This document shows, piece after piece, positions 26,006 through 34,925 of a stretch of DNA of 64,000 nucleotides. Numbering within the stretch: the stretch's first letter is position 1; every line of letters begins with the position of its first letter. The notes beneath the pieces were generated by a model. That model saw only the letters and a list, made by a program, of their open reading frames with translations. It ran no database searches and was not told the origin of the DNA. The DNA is from Vineibacter terrae (GTDB taxonomy: Bacteria > Pseudomonadota > Alphaproteobacteria > Reyranellales > Reyranellaceae), in contig NZ_VDUZ01000004.1 of assembly GCF_008039615.1 (NCBI RefSeq), positions 1 to 64,000 on the forward strand, written 5' to 3'. Made by a program: the position numbers and the translations under genes.

Positions 26006-27157
26006 ATGAACGACTATCATTTCGAGGACCATCACAAGCTGCTGCGCGACCAGGTGCGGCGCATGGTCGAGCGGCATGTCGCGCCCATCGCCTCGGAGAT
26101 CGACGAGAACAACCGCTTCCCGCAGGAGCTGGTCGAGGTCTTCGGCGACATGGGCCTGCTGCAGCTCTGGGTGCCGGAGGAGTATGGCGGCCCGGGCGGC
26201 GATCTCACCTCGGTCTGCCTGGTGAAGGAGGAGATCGCCAAGGTGTCCGAATCGGCCGCCCTGCTGGCGGCCAACAACTCCTTCGGCCTGATCCTGCCGA
26301 TCCTCAATTTCGGCAGCGAGGCGCAGAAGCGCCACTACCTCGGCCTGTCGGCCAAGGGGCGCACCTTGACCGCGGTGGCGATCACCGAGGCCGGCACCGG
26401 CTCGGACGTCTCCTCGATGAAGACGCGCGCGCACCGCGACGGCGAGAGCTGGGTGATCAACGGCGCAAAGATCTACATCACGTTCGGCTCGGTGGCGCAC
26501 TTCATCCTGGTCTTCGCGCGCACCAGCGAAGGCAAGGGCGCCAACGGCATCTCGGCGTTCCTGGTCGACACCAAGACCAAGGGCTTCTCGCACGGCCCCG
26601 AGGACCGCAAGATGGGCATCCGCGGCGTGCCCAACGTGCCGATCTATCTCGACAACGTGCGGGTGCCGGCCGAGAACATGATCGGGCCTGAGGGACAGGC
26701 CTTCAAGACCTGCATGCGCATCCTCGACCTCAACCGGCCGACCGTGGGCGCCACCGCCGTGGGCCTGGCGCAGGGCGCGATCGACCTGGCCACCGCCTAT
26801 GCCCGCGAGCGCATCCAGTTCGGGCGGCCGATCGCGGAGTTCCAGGGCATCCAGTTCATGCTGGCCGACATGCAGATGCAGACGGAAGCGGCGCGCTGCA
26901 TGCTGTACGATTGCACGCGCATGGCCGACCGCCAGGAATGGGGCGGCTTCTCGGCCAAGGCCTCGATGGTGAAGTGCTTCGCCAGCGACACGGCGATGAA
27001 GGTGGCCACCGATGCCGTGCAGATCTTCGGCGGCGCCGGCTACATGCGCGACTTCCCGGTCGAGCGCTTCATGCGCGACGCCAAGATCAACCAGATCTTC
27101 GAAGGCACCAACCAGATCCAGCGCCTGGTGATCGCGCGCCACATGCTGCGGGGGTGA
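26006..27157 (+). CDS. Acyl-CoA dehydrogenase
   Basis: 383-residue FAD enzyme of normal length, starting at ATG 26006 with GAGGGAG upstream. It contains AITEAGTGSDVSSMKTRA, KIYITFGSVAHF, FGRPIAEFQGIQFMLADM, FGGAGYMRDFPVERFMRDAKI and the catalytic glutamate in IFEGTNQIQ. It is enclosed by the two CoA-transferase-type subunits, so it probably oxidises the acyl-CoA that they activate or process. Electrons would go to ETF, which is not encoded nearby. Confidence 0.93.
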   Translation: MNDYHFEDHHKLLRDQVRRMVERHVAPIASEIDENNRFPQELVEVFGDMGLLQLWVPEEYGGPGGDLTSVCLVKEEIAKVSESAALLAANNSFGLILPILNFGSEAQKRHYLGLSAKGRTLTAVAITEAGTGSDVSSMKTRAHRDGESWVINGAKIYITFGSVAHFILVFARTSEGKGANGISAFLVDTKTKGFSHGPEDRKMGIRGVPNVPIYLDNVRVPAENMIGPEGQAFKTCMRILDLNRPTVGATAVGLAQGAIDLATAYARERIQFGRPIAEFQGIQFMLADMQMQTEAARCMLYDCTRMADRQEWGGFSAKASMVKCFASDTAMKVATDAVQIFGGAGYMRDFPVERFMRDAKINQIFEGTNQIQRLVIARHMLRG

Positions 27158-27161
27158 TGAC

Positions 27162-28058
27162 ATGAGCGGGACCAAGGCAGCCGACAAGGTGATGTCGCTG
27201 GACGCGGCATTGAGCGTGGTCAAGGACGGCATGACGGTGGGCATCGGCGGCTGGATCTTCAGCGGCCAGCCGATGGCGCTGGTGCGCGGCCTGATCCGCA
27301 AGGGCGTGCGCGACCTGCATCTGGTGCCGGCGCCCGGCAGCGTGGCGCCCGACATGCTGATCGGCGCCGGCTGCGCGGCGAAGACGGCCTGCGTCTTCAT
27401 CAGCTTCGAGCACCTGGGGCTGGCGCCCAACTTCCGGCGCGCCGCGCAGTCGGGCGCGGTCGAGGTGCTGGAGATGGACGGTCCCGGCATCGCCGGCGGC
27501 CTGCGCGCCGGCGCCTGCGACCTGCCGTACATGCTGATCCCCGACCTCGGCACCGACCTGCCCAAGGTCAATCCCGCCGGCTACCGCAAGGCGCGCATCC
27601 AGGAGGGGGGCCGGAAGCTGCTGGAAGTGCCGGCCATCAAGCCCGATGTCGTGCTGCTGCACGGCCAGCAGGCCGATGAAGAGGGCAATGTGCAGTATTT
27701 CGGCCCGTCCTTCTTCGACATCCTGCTGGCGCAGGCGGCGAGACACGTGATCTGCAGCGTCGATCGCATCGTGCCGGCCAGCACGGTGCGCCAGGATGCC
27801 CGGCTGACCAAGATTCCGGCGGCGCTGGTCGATGCCGTCGTCGTGGCGCCGTTCGGCGCGCATCCCGGCGCCAGCCCCGGCCTCTACGGCCAGGACGAGG
27901 CGCATCTGAAAGCCTATGTCGCGGCCAGCCGCGACGCGGCGGCCTTCGGCGCGTATCTCAAGGACTATGTGCTGGAGGCCGGGGCGGAGGGCGCCTATCA
28001 CGAACGGATCGGCGCGTGCACGCTGGCGGCGCTGTCGGCCGGCGTGGCCGCGCCCTGA
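27162..28058 (+). CDS. CoA-transferase family I, alpha-type subunit
   Basis: 298-residue protein like glutaconate CoA-transferase subunit A or IpdA. It has GMTVGIGGWIFSGQPMALVRGLIRKG near the N-terminus, the PAPGSVAPDMLIGAGC segment and LLHGQQADEEGNVQYFG. The start lies 4 bp after the acyl-CoA dehydrogenase stop. With the beta-type subunit it should form an alpha/beta CoA-transferase or IpdAB-like hydrolase; the substrate is unknown. Confidence 0.88.
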   Translation: MSGTKAADKVMSLDAALSVVKDGMTVGIGGWIFSGQPMALVRGLIRKGVRDLHLVPAPGSVAPDMLIGAGCAAKTACVFISFEHLGLAPNFRRAAQSGAVEVLEMDGPGIAGGLRAGACDLPYMLIPDLGTDLPKVNPAGYRKARIQEGGRKLLEVPAIKPDVVLLHGQQADEEGNVQYFGPSFFDILLAQAARHVICSVDRIVPASTVRQDARLTKIPAALVDAVVVAPFGAHPGASPGLYGQDEAHLKAYVAASRDAAAFGAYLKDYVLEAGAEGAYHERIGACTLAALSAGVAAP

Positions 28059-28064
28059 GCTGCC

Positions 28065-28796
28065 ATGCCGCGCGACTTCGCCCCCATCAAGCGGCGCCGG
28101 CTCTCGGATGCGGTGTCGGCGCAGATCCAGGACCGCATCGCGGCCGGCGAGCTGCGCGCCGGCGACAAGCTGCCGCCGGAACGCGAGCTGGCCGAGCGCT
28201 TCGGCGTCAGCCGCGGCGCGGTGCGCGAGGCGCTGCGCAACCTGGAGCGCACCGGCGTGGTGGCGCTGCAGGCCGGCGCCCGCGGCGGCGCCTTCATCGG
28301 GCAGGGCGATCCCAGCCTGATCGGCGACAGCTTCCGCAACCTCTACCAGCTCGGCGGCGTCTCGCTGGACGACCTGACCGAGGCGCGGATCTGGCTCGAG
28401 TCGACGGTGGTCCGGATTGCCTGCGAGCGGGCCACCGAGGCGGACCTGGCGGCGCTCGCCGCCAATGTCGACGAAGCCGAGCGCCTGCTGCTGGCCGAGC
28501 GCTACGAGGACAAGATCGACATCCAGGTCGAGTTCCACAACCTGCTGGCCAAGGCGACGCACAATGTTGTCATGGTGATGCTGATGGCGGCGCTGATGGA
28601 TGTGATGCGCGACTTCGCCCATGCGGTGGGCGGCGAGCGCACCGACCTCACGATCAGGGCGCGGCGACGGTTCCTGGCGGCGCTGCGCCAGCGCGATGCC
28701 GCCGCCGCGGTGGCCGAGATGACCGAGCACCTGGAGAGCCTGCAGGTCCGCTACCGCGAGCGCATGCGCGACCGGCGCGGGTCGTCCCGAGCGTAG
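28065..28796 (+). CDS. FadR-subfamily GntR transcriptional regulator
   Basis: 243-residue regulator: winged helix GDKLPPERELAERFGVSRGAVREALRNLERTG (residues 32-65, in parts), a beta wing GARGGAFIG, and a C-terminal FCD helical domain. It ends the CoA-transferase operon (6-bp gap) and probably binds the TGGTC-GACCA palindrome at 25128, which would make it self-regulating. The last codons (RGSSRA) and the stop are supplied by the family A repeat starting at 28781, so the native C-terminus may have been replaced. Confidence 0.92.
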   Translation: MPRDFAPIKRRRLSDAVSAQIQDRIAAGELRAGDKLPPERELAERFGVSRGAVREALRNLERTGVVALQAGARGGAFIGQGDPSLIGDSFRNLYQLGGVSLDDLTEARIWLESTVVRIACERATEADLAALAANVDEAERLLLAERYEDKIDIQVEFHNLLAKATHNVVMVMLMAALMDVMRDFAHAVGGERTDLTIRARRRFLAALRQRDAAAAVAEMTEHLESLQVRYRERMRDRRGSSRA

Positions 28797-28865
28797 CGAG
28801 GGATCTCCCGCGAACAGCGCACGTGCGCCTTGCCGCGGGAGATCCCTCGCTTCGCTCGGGATGAC
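28781..28865. repeat. 85-bp palindromic repeat, family A, overlapping a gene end
   Basis: Arms begin GTCGTCCCGAGCGTAGCGAG and end in GGGATGAC. The first 16 bases encode the C-terminus and TAG stop of the GntR gene. It lies 20 bp before the next gene start. Confidence 0.93.
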
Positions 28866-28885
28866 GGGAAGAACGAACGAAGGGG

Positions 28886-29863
28886 ATGGAGATGCTGAGA
28901 CGATGGCTGGGCCGGAGGGTCCTGGCGGGCGTGCTGGGCGTGCTGCCGCTGGCGGCGATGGCGCAGTATCCGGACAAGCCGATCCGGCTGGTGGTGCCGT
29001 ACGCGCCGGGTGGCACCACCGACATCATGGCCCGCACGCTGCAGGAGCCGTTGTCCCGGGTGCTGGGCCAGCCGGTCGTGATCGACAACAAGGCCGGCGC
29101 TGCCGGCGCGATCGGCACCGCCCAGGTCGCACGCGCCGCGCCCGACGGCTACACGCTCGTCTTCGGCAACAACGGGCCCAGCGCCATCGTGCCGCTGATC
29201 CAGGCCGACGTCGGCTATGACCCGATCAAGGATTTCGTGCCCGTGTCGCTGGTCTCGCTGGCGCCGCTGGTGCTGGTGACGCATGCCAGCGTGCCTGCCA
29301 CCGACGTCAAGGGCCTGATCGATTTCGCCAAGTCCCAGGCCGGCAGCGTCGAATACGCGACGGCCGGGGCAGGGTCCCTGGGCCATCTCGCGACGGAGCT
29401 GTTCGCCAAGACGGCCGGCATCAAGCTGGTGCACGTGCCTTACAAGGGCCAGGCGCCGTCGACCATGGCGGTGATCGGCGGCGAGGTGAAGATGCTGCTG
29501 ACGACGTCGTCGGACACGATGGCGGCGGCCGTGACGTCGGGAAAGCTGAAGCTGCTGGGCGTGTCCAGCGCGCAGCCCTCGCCGCTGGCGCCCGGCGTGC
29601 CGCCGATCGGCATGACGCTGCCCGGCTTCGCCGTCGATGTCTGGTTCGGCATCCTGGCGCCGGCGGGGACGCCGCCGGCAATCGTGGCGCGGCTGAACGC
29701 GGCGATCCGCGAGGTGGTGGCGCTGCCCGAGATACAGAAGCGCTTCGTCGGCTATGGCTGCGTCGCCACCGCCAGCACGCCGGACGCGTTCGCCGCCATG
29801 ATCGCGGCCGAGGTCCCGAAGTGGCGCAGCATCGTCGACGCAGCCCAGATCCGCGCGCAGTGA
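28886..29863 (+). CDS. TctC/Bug-family periplasmic solute-binding protein
   Basis: 325-residue extracytoplasmic receptor of the tripartite tricarboxylate transporter type. The signal peptide is at about residues 1-27 (RRWLGRRVLAGVLGVLPLAAMAQ), then YPDKPIRLVVPYAPGGTTDIMART, PVVIDNKAGAAGAIG and VPYKGQAPSTMAVIGGEV. No TctA or TctB membrane genes are nearby, which is common for Bug proteins. A piece related to its C-terminal third recurs at 30136. Confidence 0.93.
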   Translation: MEMLRRWLGRRVLAGVLGVLPLAAMAQYPDKPIRLVVPYAPGGTTDIMARTLQEPLSRVLGQPVVIDNKAGAAGAIGTAQVARAAPDGYTLVFGNNGPSAIVPLIQADVGYDPIKDFVPVSLVSLAPLVLVTHASVPATDVKGLIDFAKSQAGSVEYATAGAGSLGHLATELFAKTAGIKLVHVPYKGQAPSTMAVIGGEVKMLLTTSSDTMAAAVTSGKLKLLGVSSAQPSPLAPGVPPIGMTLPGFAVDVWFGILAPAGTPPAIVARLNAAIREVVALPEIQKRFVGYGCVATASTPDAFAAMIAAEVPKWRSIVDAAQIRAQ

Positions 29864-29896
29864 ACGTCTTGCGCGCGGCATTGTTGCTGCCGAGGC

Positions 29897-30049
29897 TCAG
29901 CCGCGGCGCTTGAAGAACTGCACCGCGCGCTCATGCTTCTCGGCGGCGGCGCGGGTCGAAAAGGTGCCGAGGTTGCGCCGCCTGCCAGTCTTCGGGTCCT
30001 TGCTGCGCGCATAGAGGCGGTATCCGCCTGATTTGAGCTTGCGGATCAT
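29897..30049 (-). CDS. Small basic protein (50 residues)
   Basis: MIRKLKSGGYRLYARSKD, then GRRRNLGTFSTRAAAEKHER and ending QFFKRRG. This short Lys/Arg-rich sequence resembles small conserved proteins seen in alphaproteobacteria whose function is unknown; the basic beta-hairpin character would suit nucleic-acid binding. It is too short for many gene finders. AAGGGAA upstream is a modest ribosome site. It sits between a tctC gene and a tctC remnant. Confidence 0.65.
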   Translation of the reverse strand: MIRKLKSGGYRLYARSKDPKTGRRRNLGTFSTRAAAEKHERAVQFFKRRG

Positions 30050-30135
30050 CGGCCGTTCCCTTCGTCGCCTGGCGCCGTGAAGATGCTGCGCACACCGCTC
30101 GAGAAACGGACACGGCACGCCCATGTTCCATGCGT

Positions 30136-30315
30136 CGGATATCAGGTGACAGAAGGCTGAAGCTGCTCGGTGTATCGAGCACGCAGCCCTCACCGCTGCT
30201 GCCCGGCGCGCTGCCGATCGGCACGACGCTGCCCGGCTTCGCGCTCGATGTCTCGTTCGGGATCCTGGCGCGGGGGGGACCGGCGACGATCGTGGCGCTG
30301 CGCCGTAGCGGCTAG
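30136..30315 (+). pseudogene. Remnant of a TctC/Bug gene
   Basis: The frame reads LKLLGVSSTQPSPLLPG, then TLPGFALDVSFGILA, matching LKLLGVSSAQPSPLAPG and TLPGFAVDVWFGILA of the intact receptor at 28886. It covers only about 50 codons, loses the match after VALRRSG through a small deletion, and has no upstream portion. It is a leftover of a second receptor copy. Confidence 0.75.
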
Positions 30316-30758
30316 GGTTCGCGGAAGATCGTGTCGATCTCCGAGGGTGTGGCAGCGAAAGGATTGACAGCACGCATGCCGTCGAGGCGCAATCCGTTCT
30401 GCAGATCCTCGGAGCAGAGGATATCCGCGCCCGCGCTCCGGGCGGCGCACCAGATGACGGCGTCCCAGACCTGGAAATTGTGATCCCGAACGAGCGCTTG
30501 CGCGCGCTCGGCGACGAGACGGGTGGTTGGAACGGTCTCGAATACGGCTGACCAGACGCTTACCTTCGTGAGCGCGCTGGGCAGGCTTGCCGGGCGCTTC
30601 CGCCGAACGATCGCGACGAATTCAAGCAACGTCTGCACCGTCAGAATGCCGCGCGGCGCAGCGCTTCTTATCACCTGTTGGGCACGCGCGCCTTTGGCGC
30701 TTTCCGGTTCGAGCTCGGCATGGACGAGGATGTTGCTGTCGAGCGCCACGCGGGTCAT
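30312..30758 (-). CDS. PIN-domain toxin (VapC-like)
   Basis: 148-residue PIN-domain ribonuclease. Acidic residues expected at the active site are seen in VALDSNILVHAE (Asp7), TLLEFVAIV (Glu), VWDAVIWCAA (Asp) and ILCSEDLQNG (Glu-Asp). Its start overlaps the antitoxin stop by ATGA, the usual order for a toxin-antitoxin pair. Likely an RNase inhibiting translation when free; the target is unknown. Confidence 0.88.
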   Translation of the reverse strand: MTRVALDSNILVHAELEPESAKGARAQQVIRSAAPRGILTVQTLLEFVAIVRRKRPASLPSALTKVSVWSAVFETVPTTRLVAERAQALVRDHNFQVWDAVIWCAARSAGADILCSEDLQNGLRLDGMRAVNPFAATPSEIDTIFREP

Positions 30759-31015
30759 GCCGGTGGATCACCGTATTTGTCATCCTCGGTGACCTTGCCG
30801 ACACGAAAGCCCGTGGCAGGCGTTTCGCGCATGAGCGTCACCATCCGCTCATATGCGGCTCGCCATTCGGGATCTTCGCGAGGGTCGTCGGACCTGGGAC
30901 GCAATTCGGCAACCGTGCGGCCGTTCTTCGTGATCAGCACGGTTTCGCCCTTCTCGACCTCGCTGAGGATCTTCGAGAAGTTCTGATTGGCGTCGCGAGC
31001 AGTCATTGAACGCAT
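30755..31015 (-). CDS. Phd/YefM-type antitoxin
   Basis: 86 residues from ATG 31015 (an in-frame ATG at 31006 is an alternative). The N-terminal fold TARDANQNFSKILSEVEKGETVLITKNGRTVAEL is the Phd/YefM DNA-binding and dimerisation domain; the C-terminal tail would bind the toxin. The open frame extends upstream without homology, so the short start is preferred. Probably autoregulates the pair. Confidence 0.85.
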   Translation of the reverse strand: MRSMTARDANQNFSKILSEVEKGETVLITKNGRTVAELRPRSDDPREDPEWRAAYERMVTLMRETPATGFRVGKVTEDDKYGDPPA

Positions 31016-31191
31016 CTGGAGGACCGGGTCTCTACGCTGCCGTAGCACATACGCGCCGCGTGCGCGCAAACTCAGGACGGGAGCGGCCGGAGGCGCAGGG
31101 CGGCGGTCGCAATGGCTGTCTGAGTCCAAATGCACCGTCATGTAGGTATCAGTCCCGCGTGGTGCCATGCAGCCCTGACCGGGGATCGTCC

Positions 31192-32025
31192 ATGAATAGC
31201 GCGTCTGTCCCGCAAGGCATGGACCTTGCCAATCGTCTTGCTTGGCAGACAACCGATGCGGTGCATCGCTTTCGACAGGAAGGGTGGACGGATCCGGGTG
31301 AAGCGGCAGCCGTGTCGCTGGTGGCGCCTGAAGCGCGTGGTGCGCCGATTCTCGACATCGGTATCGGCGCCGGCCGCACCGTGCCGCTGCTGACGGCGAT
31401 CAGCCAGGATTACACCGCCGTCGACTACACGCCGGCGCTCGTCGCCCTATGTCGCCAGCGTCATCCGACGCGGCGTGTCCTGCATATGGACGCGCGCGAC
31501 CTGTCGGCGTTTGCCGACGCGGCGTTCGGGCTGGTGGTGTTCAGCTACAACGGCATCGACGCGGTGGGCTATGACGATCGCATGACGGTGCTGCGCGAGG
31601 TCAACCGCGTGCTGCGGCCGGGCGGGCTGTTCATCGTCTCGACCCATAATCGCACCGGGCCCGGATTCGGCGAGCGGCCGCTGTCATGGTTCCGCTTCAC
31701 GCCCAACCCGCTGCGCATGGGATGGCGGGTGCTGAACGCGGTGCGGTCGCTGCCGGATGTCGTTCACTACCTGCACAACCGCCGTCTGCACTACGACGGC
31801 CCGGGCTACAGCGTGCGCACGGCCGCGGCGCATCATTTCGGCATCGTCATCGTCTACGCCACCATGCAGGAGCAGAAGCGCGAACTGGCCGAGACCGGGT
31901 TCCACTGCGAGGCCGTCTTCAGCAACGACGACGGCCGGCGCCTCACCGAGGGCGAGGATCTGAGCGGCACGTGGTGGTTCCACTTCGTCGCCCGCAAGAT
32001 GGCATCGCCGGCGACCGGAGCGTAG
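31192..32025 (+). CDS. Class I SAM-dependent methyltransferase
   Basis: 277 residues from ATG 31192. Motif I is ILDIGIGAGRTVPLL (residues 53-67); then DYTAVDYTPALVALCRQRHP, the acidic MDARDLSAFADAAFGLVVFSYNGID and VLREVNRVLRPGGLFIVSTHNR follow. The C-terminal half (YLHNRRLHYDGPGYSVRT) may shape the substrate pocket. No ribosome site is strong. Substrate unknown; stands alone. Confidence 0.88.
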   Translation: MNSASVPQGMDLANRLAWQTTDAVHRFRQEGWTDPGEAAAVSLVAPEARGAPILDIGIGAGRTVPLLTAISQDYTAVDYTPALVALCRQRHPTRRVLHMDARDLSAFADAAFGLVVFSYNGIDAVGYDDRMTVLREVNRVLRPGGLFIVSTHNRTGPGFGERPLSWFRFTPNPLRMGWRVLNAVRSLPDVVHYLHNRRLHYDGPGYSVRTAAAHHFGIVIVYATMQEQKRELAETGFHCEAVFSNDDGRRLTEGEDLSGTWWFHFVARKMASPATGA

Positions 32026-32056
32026 CTGCCCCGAAGGATACTCGTTTGGCCCCACT

Positions 32057-32142
32057 GTCATCCCGAGCGCAGCGAGGGATCTCCTGCGGCGGGGCGCACG
32101 GTGCGCCATTCGCGGAAGATCCCTCGCTGCGCTCGGGATGAC
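32057..32142. repeat. 86-bp palindromic repeat, family A
   Basis: Arms begin GTCATCCCGAGCGCAGCGAG; the centre holds GGCGCACGGTGCGCC. One mismatch in the right arm (GGAAGATCC). It lies between the convergent ends of the methyltransferase and corA genes. Confidence 0.95.
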
Positions 32143-32171
32143 AGTAGGAACGGGGCCGCGCGCCCACGCGG

Positions 32172-33188
32172 CTACAGCCAGTCGTAGCGCCGGAACAGGG
32201 TGAAGAGCCCGCCGCAGAGCAGGGCGATGGTGCCGAGCACGATGAAGTAGCCATATTCCCATTTCAGCTCGGGCATCTGCTCGAAGTTCATGCCGTAGAT
32301 GCCGGCGATGGCCGTGGGCACGGCCAGGATCGCGGCCCAGGCCGCCAGCCGGCGCATGGTCGTGTTCTGCTCGGCCTGGCTCCACATGATGCTGGCCTCG
32401 AAGGTGAAGGCGAGCACCTCGCGCAGCGTGTCGATCTCCTCCTCGACGCGGCGTACATGGTCGGTGACGTCGCGGAACAGCGGCTGCATGCTGGGCTCGA
32501 TCGCCAGAACCTCGGCGTGCTCCAGTCGGCGGCAGACATCGACCAGGGGCGCGGCGGCGTTGCGCAGGCGCAACAGGTCGCGGCGCAGCGAATAGACCTC
32601 CTCGATGTCCTCGCGCCGCACATTGGTGGCCAGCACGCTGTCCTCGATCGCATCGACCCGCTCGTGGATCGCCTCGGCCACGAGCATGTAGTTGTCGACG
32701 ATGAAGTCGAGGATGCCGTAGAGCACGTAGTGCTCGCCATGCGCCAGCACCGTGGGGCAGGCCTCCAGCCGCTGGCGCACGGTGGTATAGGAGGCCGACG
32801 CGCCGTGCCGCACCGAGATGACATAGCCGCGGCCGATGAACAGGTGGGTCTCGCCGAAGGCGACATGGCCATCGGCCAGCTGCGCGGTGCGCGCGACAAC
32901 GAAGACGGCGGCGCCGTATTGCTCGAGCTTGGGCCGCTGGTGCGCCTGCTCGGCATCCTCGATCGCCATCGCATGCAGATCGAACTGGCGCTGCACGCGG
33001 GCCAGCAGCGCCGGGTTCGGCTCGTGCAGGCCGATCCACACGAAGTGCCCCGGGCGCTTGGCCCAATCGCGCGCCTGGTCGATCGGGATGTCGCACACGC
33101 GCGCGCCGCCGGCATAGGCCACGGATGCGACCAGGCCGGGCTCATGCGGCGCATCGAGGTGATCCGGCAGAAGTGCAGGCTGGGCCAT
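32172..33188 (-). CDS. corA: CorA-family Mg2+/Co2+ transporter
   Basis: 338-residue divalent cation channel. It has a large cytoplasmic N-terminal funnel domain and two C-terminal helices, with the signature YGMNFEQMPELKWEYGYF between them near residue 300. The C-terminus RRYDWL is basic as usual. No other transport gene is nearby. Confidence 0.93.
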   Translation of the reverse strand: MAQPALLPDHLDAPHEPGLVASVAYAGGARVCDIPIDQARDWAKRPGHFVWIGLHEPNPALLARVQRQFDLHAMAIEDAEQAHQRPKLEQYGAAVFVVARTAQLADGHVAFGETHLFIGRGYVISVRHGASASYTTVRQRLEACPTVLAHGEHYVLYGILDFIVDNYMLVAEAIHERVDAIEDSVLATNVRREDIEEVYSLRRDLLRLRNAAAPLVDVCRRLEHAEVLAIEPSMQPLFRDVTDHVRRVEEEIDTLREVLAFTFEASIMWSQAEQNTTMRRLAAWAAILAVPTAIAGIYGMNFEQMPELKWEYGYFIVLGTIALLCGGLFTLFRRYDWL

Positions 33189-33369
33189 GGGCTTGCTCCC
33201 CGTCCATTGGCGCGATGGTGCGCCCCGCGGCGCGCCGCTTCAATGACCCTGTACCGGACGGGATGTTGCTGACATCCCTCTGACCGCCGATCTCCGAGTT
33301 GTGACTTGGCGTGGGCCGATGGCCGGCGCAGGACTGCAGCCGCAGCAGCCGGGGACCAGGGAGGGACCG

Positions 33370-33633
33370 ATGCGGTTGCAGGCCACGACCTTGCTCGCAG
33401 CCATCGCCGTGCTGGGTGCCGGCGGCGCGCGCGCCCAGACGCCGGCCGCCGATCTGGAACGTTGCGAGAAGCTCTATGCGACCTACGAGCGCCATCTTGG
33501 CAAGAAGAGCGAGGGGCAGCCGGGCCCCAGCCTGGAGGTCAAGACGGCGATCGAGCAATGCCGCCGCGGCAACACCGCCGACGGCATCCGCACATTGGAG
33601 CGCACGCTGCGCGCCAATGGGTTCAAGGTCTGA
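33370..33633 (+). CDS. Small secreted protein
   Basis: 87 residues from ATG 33370 with AGGGAGGGA upstream. A signal peptide is clear (MRLQATTLLAAIAVLGAGGARAQ, cleavage near residue 23). The mature part has two cysteines (DLERCEKLYATYERHLG and AIEQCRRGNTADGIRTLE) that could form a disulfide. No family is recognised beyond similar short exported proteins of alphaproteobacteria. Divergent from corA. Confidence 0.75.
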   Translation: MRLQATTLLAAIAVLGAGGARAQTPAADLERCEKLYATYERHLGKKSEGQPGPSLEVKTAIEQCRRGNTADGIRTLERTLRANGFKV

Positions 33634-33636
33634 ACG

Positions 33637-34839
33637 TCAGTCGTCGTCGTGCGGAGCCGGGGCGGTGTCGGCGTGCAGCGGCATGATCGCGGCGAGCCCG
33701 GCCAGCCCCATGGCGAGGGCAAAAGCGATGCCCCAGCGGTAGCCCTCGCTCTGGTCGAGGATCGCGCCGGTGACAACGGCGCCCAGCAGCGTGGAGATGC
33801 CGGATCCCGTGAAGAACAGGCCGAGGATCGCGCCCTGCTGACGCAGGCCGAAGAACGCGATCAGCACACCCGGCAGCACCGCGATGCGCACGCCGTAGCC
33901 CAGCCCCAGGATGATCGTGAACAGCGCCAGCGCCGCAAGGTCGGTGGATACCAGCCAGAGCGCATAGCTGACCGCCATGGCCGCGGTCGCGACCTTGAAC
34001 AGCCGCACGGTGCCGATCCGGTCGACCAGAGTGCCGATGCCGGCACGGCCCACGACGCTGGCGCCGCCGAGCAGCGACAGCAGCGCCGATGCCGCGACCG
34101 GATCGGCACCCTGCGCCTGCGCGAAGGCCGGCAGGAAGACGAACGGCACGAACAAGGCGGTCGTGGCCAGCACCCATGACAGGTAGAGCAGCGCGAATTG
34201 CCGCGAGCGCACGCGATGGCGCGGAGCGACGGCCTGCGGTGCCAGCGGCGGCGGCTTCACGGTCAGCGCGCACAGCGCCAGCAGCAGGGTGCAGCCGATG
34301 CCCAGGATGATGTCGGCCAGGCGCCAGCCATGGGCCTCGATCAGGGCGGCGCTGAGCGGTGGCACGACCAGCATGCCGCAGCCGGTGCCGGCCGCCGCGA
34401 TGCCCAGCGCCGTGGCGCGGCGGCGCTCGAACCAGCCGCCCACGACCGCCAGCGTCGGCACGTAGGCGCAGGCGGCGCCCAGGCCCATGCCCAGCCCGTA
34501 GGTCAGGTAGGCCAGCCATAGCTGCTCGACCCAGGCCGTCGCGATCAGGCTGCCTCCCATCACGACCGCGCCCGTGGCGACGACCCGGCGCGGGCCGTGC
34601 CGGTCGGCGAGGCGGCCGGCGACCGCGCCGAGGAAATAGAAGGCGCAGCCGGTCGCCGAGAAGAACGCCGCCGCGGCAGTGCGGCCGACGTCGAACTCCG
34701 ATGCCATCGCCGTGAAGAAGGCGCCGAAGCTGTACATGACCCCGAAGACGACAAAGCCGCCGATGAAGGCGGCCATCACCACCAGCCAGGCGTGCCGGGA
34801 CTCGACGGCAGGCGACGCCCCGGATGCAACGACGCTCAA
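33637..34839 (-). CDS. Major facilitator superfamily transporter
   Basis: 400 residues from a TTG at 34839, chosen because GGAGG lies five bases upstream and the open frame beyond it is only intergenic repeat. About twelve membrane helices; loop motifs GRLADRHGPRRVVATG (between helices 2 and 3) and VDRIGTVRLFKVAT (between 8 and 9) are typical of the OFA/monocarboxylate-like MFS branch. Substrate unknown. Converges on the small secreted protein gene. Confidence 0.88.
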   Translation of the reverse strand: MSVVASGASPAVESRHAWLVVMAAFIGGFVVFGVMYSFGAFFTAMASEFDVGRTAAAAFFSATGCAFYFLGAVAGRLADRHGPRRVVATGAVVMGGSLIATAWVEQLWLAYLTYGLGMGLGAACAYVPTLAVVGGWFERRRATALGIAAAGTGCGMLVVPPLSAALIEAHGWRLADIILGIGCTLLLALCALTVKPPPLAPQAVAPRHRVRSRQFALLYLSWVLATTALFVPFVFLPAFAQAQGADPVAASALLSLLGGASVVGRAGIGTLVDRIGTVRLFKVATAAMAVSYALWLVSTDLAALALFTIILGLGYGVRIAVLPGVLIAFFGLRQQGAILGLFFTGSGISTLLGAVVTGAILDQSEGYRWGIAFALAMGLAGLAAIMPLHADTAPAPHDDD

Positions 34840-34925
34840 CGCTTCCTCCGCGCTCGAATCCGGCGCACGATGATGCGCGCGCCTGGCGGCAACACTCCGT
34901 TTTCTGGCGGTGAATTCGGCCAATT

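Noticed and set aside
28886-30315. A tandem pair of functional TctC genes
   Set aside because: The second is only a 50-codon fragment with no start, signal peptide or N-terminal domain.
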